From CBDHHC01 sp050633205 (GTDB lineage: Bacteria > Pseudomonadota > Alphaproteobacteria > Rhizobiales > CBDHHC01): 56,577 nucleotides of DNA. The first letter of the stretch is position 1, and every line of letters begins with the position of its first letter. The stretch covers positions 1 to 56,577 of the forward strand of contig JBOEGA010000068.1 in NCBI GenBank assembly GCA_050633205.1. Direction: 5' to 3'. The notes below the pieces were generated by a model that did no database searches, was not told the DNA's origin, and saw nothing but the letters and a program-made list of their open reading frames with translations. The position numbers and the translations under genes were made by a program. Of the stretch, positions 15,232 to 22,495 are shown in pieces.

Positions 15232-17733
15232 TTGAGCAAGGAAGACCATCACAAGACTGAGAAGGTGGGGATACTCGAAAGAAAAGTGCTCTATAGTAAA
15301 TGGGCACTATTTATAGAGCGTGTCTGGCCAGCTCTTTGGCCTCCGGTAAGTGCACTCGGCTTATTTACAGTTATTTCCCTTACTGGTATCTGGATACATC
15401 TTCCAGAATGGGCCCATAAGCTTGGCCTTGCTCTGTTTGGACTTCTTTTTATAATTTCTCTGACCCCGCTGCTGATGTGTCGCTGGCCTTCTCGAAAAGA
15501 AGCTCTTATCAGAATAGAAAAAGCTTCAGGACTGAAACACCACCCTGTTTCTTCCTATGAAGATACTATTGGAGCCGCTAATCCATCAAGAGCAACATTA
15601 CAGTTGTGGCAGGCTCACAGAAAACGCCTCTCTGAAACTTTTGACAGGCTTAAAGCAGGTTTTCCGCGCCCAAGAGTTGATAAGAATGACCCTTATGCGC
15701 TTAGAGTGGTACTGGCTATAGTTCTCTGCATCGGAATTCTGGCCACAGGGAACCTGGCCTATGAACGGATTTCTTCAGCTTTTAAGCTGGCAGCACTACC
15801 TTCTTCGGCAACAATAAGACTGGATGCCTGGATAACCCCACCGTCATACACACAAAAAGCTGCCATCATTCTGAATGATGGCTCCAAAAGCCAGACCAAA
15901 GAAGATATCGAAAAGCGTTTTATTCAGATTCCGGAAAACAGTGTTCTGATTATCAGGTTGAATTCAGGCTCAACCAGAGAATACACAATTCTCAAAAGTG
16001 ATAAAATCAACTACGGCTTTACCAAAGATCACACATATTCAAAACTTGAACCTCAGGAACGCCAGAAAACTGATAAAAGACAGATTGCCCAGTATAAAAT
16101 TCCATTAGATAAATCAATAAGTATCAAAATAAGAGACGGTCTGAGAGACATTCGCAGATGGCAGGTCTTTATCCAGAAAGATTTACCTCCCCGCATTGAA
16201 TTGCAGGAACCCGTTAAAACAACAGCCAGAAATTCTCTGCACCTTACTTATACAATCTCTGATGACTATGGTGTAAAATCAGCAAAAGCCTCAATTAACA
16301 GGCCAGGCATAGTTATAACCGGAGCAGAAAGACCTCTGGGCGAACCTCCCGAGTTCGACTTGCAGATTCCCGGTAATACAAGAGAACGTGATGCAAAGGG
16401 GAATACCTACAAAGACCTGACAGCACATCCCTGGGCGGGTCTGGAAACAACGCTGACACTGAGTGCAACAGATGCTGCAGGTCAGGTTACCCATACCAGA
16501 GAAGCCACTATAGTACTGCCATCGCGTAATTTTACGAATGCACTCGCAAGAGCTTTGATAGAGCAAAGGCAGAAGCTTGTAAAAAGCCCTGGGCGCAATA
16601 GAAATAATGTTATGCGCGCCCTCCATGCCCTTACAATATCTCCGGAAAATTTTATTACAGATGTCAGAATTTACCTGGGCATCCGTACCGCATACTGGCG
16701 CTTGAGACATAACAGGGACAGAGCTTCAGCCAGCAGTGTTGTAGACCAGCTCTGGCACCTCGCCCTATATATTGAGGATGGCAACCTTTCTGAAGCCGAA
16801 CGCCAGATGAAACTTGCACAGGATCAGCTTGCAAAATCTCTCAGAGAAGGAGCATCCGGCGAAGAAATTCGCAAACAACTGAGAGAACTGAGAAATGCGA
16901 TAGCGCGCTTTACGCATTCATTGGCAAGAAAGCAGAAAAATAACAACTCGGGTAAACGGCCTGATGGAACATCCTCTGATAAGACTCTGTCGACTCAGGA
17001 CCTTGACAGAATGCTGCGCGAGATAGAACAGCTTGCGAAATCAGGAGCAAGGCAACAGGCGGCACAAATGCTTAACCGCCTGAGAAATATACTGGAAAAC
17101 ATACAGACCAACACTGCACAACAAAATCAAAGCAATAAAGAAATGATGTCCAGCTTTGAAGGTCTGAATAAAGTCATTTCCCGTCAGCAAAAACTGCTGG
17201 ACGAAACCTTTACGCAAAAACAGAATGCCCCTTTATCAAACGGCCCTGAAAATAGAAAATTCAGCAAACGCAATCAGAACCTTGCCAACCGCCAGCAAAC
17301 AATAAATAAAATGCTGTCCGAGATTCTCCAGTCTATGAAAAATCAGGGGATCAAACCAGGCCAGTCTCTGGATCAGGCAGAACAGGCCATGAAAGAAAGT
17401 GGTCAGTCTTTGGGAAAACAGAACCTCGATAAAGCGACCCAGCAACAAACTCTTGCTCTGGATAAATTGCGCCGGGGAGCCAGAAAGTTAGCACAGCAAC
17501 TTATGAAAAGGCTCGGCCAGCAGGCAGGCCAGTTAGCAGGCAGAAGAGATCCCTTTGGGAGGCGCACATCCCGGCAGGGCCCTGACTTTGGAGATGACTC
17601 TGTAAAAATACCTGAACATATTGATGTTCAGAGAGCCCGGGAAATTCTTCAGGAGTTGAGAAAACGCTTTGGCAACTCCGCGCGGCCACCTGTTGAACTG
17701 GACTATCTGGAACGCCTGCTCCGCAGATTCTAG
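15232..17733 (+). CDS. TIGR02302/DUF4175 family large membrane-anchored protein
   Basis: The protein is about 833 aa. Two N-terminal transmembrane helices (about 43-62 and 68-87 from the TTG start) and a third near 165-185 precede a beta-rich, Ig-like periplasmic part that includes RLDAWITPPSYTQKAA and LTYTISDDYGVKSA. The C-terminal 300 residues are helical and rich in Gln, Lys and Arg. This order and the Q/K/R-rich tail match the alphaproteobacterial TIGR02302 family, whose function is not established. The frame opens with a GTG at 15211 without a ribosome site, whereas AAGAGG lies six bases before a TTG at 15232, which I prefer. It stands between the DegS-like and ECF sigma genes. Confidence 0.85.
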   Translation: MSKEDHHKTEKVGILERKVLYSKWALFIERVWPALWPPVSALGLFTVISLTGIWIHLPEWAHKLGLALFGLLFIISLTPLLMCRWPSRKEALIRIEKASGLKHHPVSSYEDTIGAANPSRATLQLWQAHRKRLSETFDRLKAGFPRPRVDKNDPYALRVVLAIVLCIGILATGNLAYERISSAFKLAALPSSATIRLDAWITPPSYTQKAAIILNDGSKSQTKEDIEKRFIQIPENSVLIIRLNSGSTREYTILKSDKINYGFTKDHTYSKLEPQERQKTDKRQIAQYKIPLDKSISIKIRDGLRDIRRWQVFIQKDLPPRIELQEPVKTTARNSLHLTYTISDDYGVKSAKASINRPGIVITGAERPLGEPPEFDLQIPGNTRERDAKGNTYKDLTAHPWAGLETTLTLSATDAAGQVTHTREATIVLPSRNFTNALARALIEQRQKLVKSPGRNRNNVMRALHALTISPENFITDVRIYLGIRTAYWRLRHNRDRASASSVVDQLWHLALYIEDGNLSEAERQMKLAQDQLAKSLREGASGEEIRKQLRELRNAIARFTHSLARKQKNNNSGKRPDGTSSDKTLSTQDLDRMLREIEQLAKSGARQQAAQMLNRLRNILENIQTNTAQQNQSNKEMMSSFEGLNKVISRQQKLLDETFTQKQNAPLSNGPENRKFSKRNQNLANRQQTINKMLSEILQSMKNQGIKPGQSLDQAEQAMKESGQSLGKQNLDKATQQQTLALDKLRRGARKLAQQLMKRLGQQAGQLAGRRDPFGRRTSRQGPDFGDDSVKIPEHIDVQRAREILQELRKRFGNSARPPVELDYLERLLRRF

Positions 17734-17847
17734 AGTACAACTTGCTTTCAGTATAAATTAAAACAGAAATTCTCTTTTGAAAGATGCTTCTGATCCGTGT
17801 TATGAGTAAGCCCGAACAGGTAATGTCATTTTTACTCAGAGCAACAA

Positions 17848-18390
17848 ATGCAGCAGACATGTGAAAAATCGCTGATTGAAAGAGTCAAAAATGGCGATCG
17901 GCTGGCTTTCTCTGAGCTGCTTTCTAATAATTACAGCTTTATATACCGCGTAGCCTATAAATGGACCGGTGATCAAAGCGATGCCGAAGACGTAACCCAG
18001 AACGTATGCATCAAACTCGCGAAAACAATTAATAGCTTTAAAGGCCAGGCAAGTTTCTCATCCTGGCTATACCGCGTAACATTAAACGCAGTTCGTGATT
18101 TGCAGAGAAAACAGAAAACCTACAAAAACATGGTGCAACAGTTACAATTTGTAACTCAGGACCATGTCATGCCTGATGACCTTTCTGAAAACAAAGCAGA
18201 TAGCCTCTGGAAAAATGTGCAAACTTTACCGGAAAAACAAAGAGACGCGGTATTATTGGTCTATTCAGAAGGAATGAGCCATAAAGATGCCGCCGAAATA
18301 ATGGGCTGCAAGGAGAGTACCGTTTCCTGGCACATACATAAAGCCAGAGAGATTCTTAAAGAAAACATGATGAGTGAAGACATTGACTGA
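17848..18390 (+). CDS. ECF-type RNA polymerase sigma factor
   Basis: The 180-aa protein has the two ECF sigma domains. Region 2 includes AYKWTGDQSDAEDVTQNV, which contacts core polymerase and the -10 element. Region 4 includes LPEKQRDAVLLVYSEGMSHKDAAEIM then STVSWHIHKAREIL, the -35-binding helix-turn-helix (quoted in part). There is no region 1 or 3. The next gene starts inside its last 17 bases, as anti-sigma partners often do. The upstream 114 bases show no clear conserved ECF promoter that I can identify, so autoregulation is not shown. Confidence 0.93.
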   Translation: MQQTCEKSLIERVKNGDRLAFSELLSNNYSFIYRVAYKWTGDQSDAEDVTQNVCIKLAKTINSFKGQASFSSWLYRVTLNAVRDLQRKQKTYKNMVQQLQFVTQDHVMPDDLSENKADSLWKNVQTLPEKQRDAVLLVYSEGMSHKDAAEIMGCKESTVSWHIHKAREILKENMMSEDID

Positions 18391-19195
18391 ATTGGACTTT
18401 GAAAGTTTAAAGAACATAAAGGTTCCTGAAGAACGCCTCTCTGCAAGAGAACTGGCGCTGCAATCAGCCATGTCTGAATTTGATTTGAAACAGAAGCAGA
18501 AATCAAATTCAATCTGGTCTCTCATCTCAAAAATAAATCCAGGTCCATTCGTGCGCAACCTTCCCCGCTCCATTGCTGCATCTGGTGCTCTGGCTGGCAT
18601 TATGGTTGCCGCTCTGGCTTCAACAATATTTATATATAACCCAATCACCCCACCTAAGCCCACTGAGACTGAAAAAGAACAGGATAATACTGTCAACGCG
18701 CAACAGGAAAAAAACGCGAAAAAGAAAATAGCCCCCGCAGCTGAAATAAATATTAATCAATCTGCTGACGTGCAGAGAAGAGAAAGCCTGGCCCCACAGC
18801 CACAACCAAAGGCAAAATCCATACCTGGAAATAGATACATGGGAACAGGGAACAATAGCATCGGGAACAGCCTGTCCAACAGTCCGAATTTTAATAAAAC
18901 TGCACCTCCCCTTGCAGCACGTGAAGTAAAAGCCCTCATAGTCAAAGCCCCGAAGTGGAAAACAAACGCCCTGCACTACTGCATGACCCAGAACAGCGAA
19001 TGTGGAAAGCCGGTTGCAGATCAGTTCTGCAAAACAAAAGGCTATCAAAAATCAGGCTTATCACCTGAAAGTACAAATCGTGCGGTGAAAACCACCTCCA
19101 TCAGAAATAACCAGGTTTTTGAAAATGAGCCAGACCGCCAAACAAGAACTTTTCAGTATATCACTTGCCTGAACCCGCAAAAGAAAAAGCCCTGA
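18374..19195 (+). CDS. Single-TM anti-sigma-like protein with a four-cysteine extracytoplasmic tail
   Basis: The 273-aa product begins at a GTG overlapping the sigma gene by 17 bases. Residues 1-60 (ELDFESLKNIKVPEERLSAR) look like the sigma-contacting N-terminus seen in proteins that follow ECF sigmas in alphaproteobacteria, including some VWA proteins. A transmembrane helix spans 66-88, then a Pro/Gln/Lys-rich linker (about 90-190). The tail has Cys203, Cys210, Cys219 and Cys265 in the pattern YC-x6-CGKPVADQFC-x4-GY. No VWA domain or zinc-binding His-x3-Cys-x2-Cys motif is present. It probably holds the sigma factor at the membrane and senses an envelope signal with the disulfide-capable tail. 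That role is inferred from position and topology. Confidence 0.7.
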   Translation: MKTLTELDFESLKNIKVPEERLSARELALQSAMSEFDLKQKQKSNSIWSLISKINPGPFVRNLPRSIAASGALAGIMVAALASTIFIYNPITPPKPTETEKEQDNTVNAQQEKNAKKKIAPAAEININQSADVQRRESLAPQPQPKAKSIPGNRYMGTGNNSIGNSLSNSPNFNKTAPPLAAREVKALIVKAPKWKTNALHYCMTQNSECGKPVADQFCKTKGYQKSGLSPESTNRAVKTTSIRNNQVFENEPDRQTRTFQYITCLNPQKKKP

Positions 19196-19453
19196 GAAAA
19201 TAAAACCGGCTGGAAATACTATGGCAAAAAAACAGTCATAGCTGATATTTTTAATATTTATTTACTTTGAGCAAAATCACCTGTTGTCTATCCCTGTATT
19301 TATCTGATAAAGCCTGATAGCTACCTTTGGGTGAACACTGTAAAATCGAAAAAATGATAACGTGGTGGCTGTGTCAAAAATTCAACTATTGATTTTTTAC
19401 TGCAAAAGCGCCAGATAACATCAATCCCCCAAAAAAACAAATAAGGCGGAAAC

Positions 19454-20098
19454 ATGAGTGCTAGTAACATCACCATCATTGAAGAAGATACCCATATCAA
19501 AGGGCAAATCCGCGATTGCCATCAGATAGAAATAAAAGGATATATCGAAGGCGACCTGATTGCCGACACGGTATTGATACATCCTAACGGAAAATTCTTC
19601 GGAACTCTGAAAACCGGCAAGGCAGAAATTCACGGAACTGTACAGGGCAATGTCACTGTTACAAATCTGATCGATATCCGCAGCACAGGCACAGTAAACG
19701 GCAACATTCGTTACGGACAGATTGTCGTGGAAACTGGCGGTAACCTGAGCGCGGAACTAAGAAACATCCCGCCTGAAATCGGCGGAGATCTGGATTTGAC
19801 AGTCGAACGGGGTAAGTCAGCCCGTGTTACAACCATGGACCTGACGGCCCTTGACCCTGACGACGATGCAAAAGATCTGAAATATACGATCTCAAATCCA
19901 AAGAACGGTTTTATTGCTCTCAACTCTGCTCCGACAAAATCAGTCACAAACTTTACTCAGGTCGATATAGAAAAAGGCCTGGTAAAATTCGTACATGACG
20001 GAAAAGGTGACAAAGCGAGTTTTGATGTAGTCGTAGCCGATGCTAAAGGTGGCACATCTGGCAAGCCACAGACTGTAAACATTGCCGTACGTGGCTAA
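19454..20098 (+). CDS. Bactofilin fused to a cadherin/CSPG-like domain
   Basis: The 214-aa protein has two parts. Residues 1-109 are a bactofilin (DUF583) beta-helix, with the repeating pattern around IKGQIRD, IEIKGYIEGDLIA, HGTVQGNVTV and GTVNGNIRYGQIV. Bactofilins polymerise into cytoskeletal filaments on the inner face of the membrane. Residues 110-214 (LDLTVERGKSARVTTMDLTA, LKYTISNPKNGFIAL, GLVKFVHDGKGDKASFDV) match the cadherin-like/CSPG repeat normally found in large secreted proteins. The ribosome site AAGGCGG precedes the ATG. There is no signal peptide, so a cytoplasmic location is expected despite the adhesion-type domain. It ends at a strong hairpin. Confidence 0.85.
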   Translation: MSASNITIIEEDTHIKGQIRDCHQIEIKGYIEGDLIADTVLIHPNGKFFGTLKTGKAEIHGTVQGNVTVTNLIDIRSTGTVNGNIRYGQIVVETGGNLSAELRNIPPEIGGDLDLTVERGKSARVTTMDLTALDPDDDAKDLKYTISNPKNGFIALNSAPTKSVTNFTQVDIEKGLVKFVHDGKGDKASFDVVVADAKGGTSGKPQTVNIAVRG

Positions 20099-20109
20099 CT
20101 GATCTTTTT

Positions 20110-20145
20110 AGAAAGCAGGCTCAATCTGGTTTCAGCCTGCTTTCT
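20110..20145 (+). terminator. Terminator after the bactofilin gene
   Basis: AGAAAGCAGGCT (20110-20121) and AGCCTGCTTTCT (20134-20145) form a perfect 12-bp stem with a 12-base loop followed by the T-rich TATTCTCTTATTCTTT. It lies 11 bases after the bactofilin stop and 15 bases before the convergent lysS end, so it may serve both genes. Confidence 0.85.
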
Positions 20146-20159
20146 TATTCTCTTATTCT

Positions 20160-21749
20160 TTACTTCAAAGCCGTCGAAATCATCTCACGGGTTTCATTCA
20201 CCCCATACAATTCAATAAACGACCCGAAACGCGGTCCTTGGGACTGCCCAAGCAACACTTCATAGAGCGCCTTGAACCAGTCTCTAAGATTTTCAAACTC
20301 ATGCTCCTTGCCAACAGCAAACACCACACTTTGTATATCCTGCCCTGAGGCCCCTTCAGGGACATCAGCAAGCTTTTCATACAAGGACTGCATAGCAGCG
20401 CGTTCCTGATCGCTTGGAGCCCTGAATTTTTTCGTAGGCTTCACAAAATCATTAAAATACGCAATCGCATACCCGACCAGCTTGTCAATAACCGGCTGGT
20501 TCTCAGGTGTCGCATGCGGCGCATAACGTTTAATAAAGCCCCAGAGCACTTCTTTCTCTTCCGCATTCGAAGCAGAAACAAGATTCAGCAGCAGGTTAAA
20601 CGAAATCGGCAGTTCAACCGCAACAGGCTGCCCTGAATGAATATGCCAGACCGGATTGGTAAGCTGATCCTTAACTTCCATTCCTTCAAACTTGGTAAGA
20701 AACGTCAGATACTCATCAACATTCTTTGGTATCACATCAAAATACAGTTTCTTCGCAGTCTTTGGTTTCTGATACATAAACAGCGAAAGGCTCTCAGGGC
20801 TGGCATATTTCAACCAGTCCTCAATCGTAATACCATTACCTTTGGATTTTGAAATCTTCCCGCCATCTTCATCCAGGAACAACTCATAAGAAATACCTGT
20901 AGGAGCATTTCCTCCAAGAGCTTTACAAATACGGCTCGAAAGACGCACAGAGTCGATCAGATCCTTACCCGCCATTTCATAGTCGACACCAAGAGCTGCC
21001 CAGCGCATGGCCCAGTCCGCTTTCCACTGACACTTCACGTGACCAGACGTGACTGGCGTTACCATCTCTTCACCACTTTCCGGGTCAATATAGGTCACTG
21101 TTCCCGCCTCAACATCGCGTGCGATCATCGGAACCTGCAATACATTCCCCGTATTCGGACAGACTGGTAAAAACGGGGAATAAGTTTTTTGACGCTCTTC
21201 ACCCAATGTTGGAAGTATGATCTTCATCACATCATCATAAGCCTCCAGCATTTTCAGCAAAGTCTTGTCAAATCTCCCGCTTTTGTAACATTCTGTCGCT
21301 GAGAAAAACTCATATTCAAACCCGAACTCATCAAGAAATGCCTGAAGCTTCGCATTATTCGTCTCGCCAAAGCTCAAATTGGAGCCGAACGGATCAGGCA
21401 CTGAAGTCAGTGGTTTACCGATATACCCCTGCAACATCTCCTGATTAGGCACATTTGTAGGCACCTTGCGGAACCCGTCCATATCATCCGAAAAGCAGAT
21501 CAAACGTGTTTTAAAGTGATTATCCGTTAATACACGAAACGCATGACGCACCATTGTCGTCCGCGCAACCTCACCAAAAGTACCAATATGTGGCAATCCT
21601 GAAGGCCCATACCCGGTTTCAAAGATCACTTCTTCCGGTTTGACCTTCATCTTGTCCAGCCGTTTGATAAGTGTGCGTGCTTCTTCAAAAGGCCAGGCCT
21701 TACTGTCATTCGCCGCCTCAATCAGGGCGCTATCAAACTGATCCGTCAT
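20160..21749 (-). CDS. lysS: Lysyl-tRNA synthetase, class I
   Basis: The 529-aa enzyme charges tRNA-Lys and belongs to the class I (archaeal-type) LysRS found in many alphaproteobacteria in place of the class II enzyme. The HIGH-type signature PHIGT is at 53-57, the KMSKS-type loop KISKS at 298-302, and the N-terminal WPFEEAR stretch is typical of the family. The frame extends to 21800, but the ATG at 21749 (MTDQFDSAL) matches the usual N-terminus. It is a monocistronic gene, convergent with the bactofilin and divergent from the TerB-like gene. Confidence 0.95.
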   Translation of the reverse strand: MTDQFDSALIEAANDSKAWPFEEARTLIKRLDKMKVKPEEVIFETGYGPSGLPHIGTFGEVARTTMVRHAFRVLTDNHFKTRLICFSDDMDGFRKVPTNVPNQEMLQGYIGKPLTSVPDPFGSNLSFGETNNAKLQAFLDEFGFEYEFFSATECYKSGRFDKTLLKMLEAYDDVMKIILPTLGEERQKTYSPFLPVCPNTGNVLQVPMIARDVEAGTVTYIDPESGEEMVTPVTSGHVKCQWKADWAMRWAALGVDYEMAGKDLIDSVRLSSRICKALGGNAPTGISYELFLDEDGGKISKSKGNGITIEDWLKYASPESLSLFMYQKPKTAKKLYFDVIPKNVDEYLTFLTKFEGMEVKDQLTNPVWHIHSGQPVAVELPISFNLLLNLVSASNAEEKEVLWGFIKRYAPHATPENQPVIDKLVGYAIAYFNDFVKPTKKFRAPSDQERAAMQSLYEKLADVPEGASGQDIQSVVFAVGKEHEFENLRDWFKALYEVLLGQSQGPRFGSFIELYGVNETREMISTALK

Positions 21750-21952
21750 GGTGAGTCTTCTTAATTTCTTTAATTTATAGGAAAAACTGATAACCAGCAT
21801 TATCGAATTATAATGCAGTTGGGGTAGTCATAACCGTAAATGGGGCATAATCAAGTATCTTTATCCAATTTCAAGGCTTGACCACGATTTTTAAAGCGTT
21901 ACACCATAACATTAAACGGATTAACCAGATAAATCGAAGGAAGTCTCCTGAT

Positions 21953-22366
21953 ATGTCCGATACGATATCACATCACGAAGCCCTAATTTACGTAATGGTA
22001 ATAATGTCAGCTGTCGATGGCTCCATGTCAGACGAAGAGCTTGTAAGAATAGGCAATATTGTAAAACACGTACCTGTATTCAGAGATTTTGAGGATGAAA
22101 AACTGGTAGGTGTTGCAGAAGCATGTGCCACACTTTCGGGAAGAGAAAACTCCCTGCAGGAAATTCTTAACCTTGTTGCCATCTCTTTACCTGAAAAACT
22201 TTATGAAACAGCCTATGCATTGGCAGTCGAAATTGCAGCAGCTGATCTTGAAATAGTACAGGAAGAACTCCGTCTTCTTGAATTATTAAGAGATAAGTTA
22301 GGCCTTGATAAACTGACTATAGCAGCAATTGAACGCGGTGCCCGTGCCCGGCACCAGGTGCTTTAA
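21953..22366 (+). CDS. TerB-like (tellurite-resistance/DUF533-type) helical protein
   Basis: The product is 137 aa from the ATG at 21953, preceded by GAAGGAAG; an upstream in-frame ATG at 21878 has no ribosome site. The all-helical sequence has the pattern YVMVIMSAVDGSMSDEELVRIG and, in the second half, AVEIAAADLEIVQEELRLLE (each quoted in part). This is the repeated acidic A-x-x-D-G-x-x-x-x-E-E motif of the TerB fold that may bind metal. Function in this group is not known. It stands alone between lysS and the chemoreceptor gene. Confidence 0.75.
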   Translation: MSDTISHHEALIYVMVIMSAVDGSMSDEELVRIGNIVKHVPVFRDFEDEKLVGVAEACATLSGRENSLQEILNLVAISLPEKLYETAYALAVEIAAADLEIVQEELRLLELLRDKLGLDKLTIAAIERGARARHQVL

Positions 22367-22450
22367 GCCCTATTCCCTATGTATTCCCCCGTCATATGAC
22401 AATAAACTACTAGAATAAATCATAGGTTTAACTGTATTTTTTCCTTTTCA

Positions 22451-22488
22451 CCATAAACAATACTGTAAATTATCAGTATTGTTTATGG
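22451..22488 (+). promoter_or_regulatory. Perfect 15-bp inverted repeat just upstream of the chemoreceptor start
   Basis: CCATAAACAATACTG (22451-22465) and CAGTATTGTTTATGG (22474-22488) are exact complements around an 8-base AT-rich loop. The right arm ends seven bases before the ATG at 22496 and abuts the only candidate ribosome site (GGGTG). No T-run follows on either strand, so it is not an ordinary terminator. It may be a large operator, or an mRNA hairpin affecting translation. Confidence 0.8.
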
Positions 22489-22495
22489 GTGCCAA

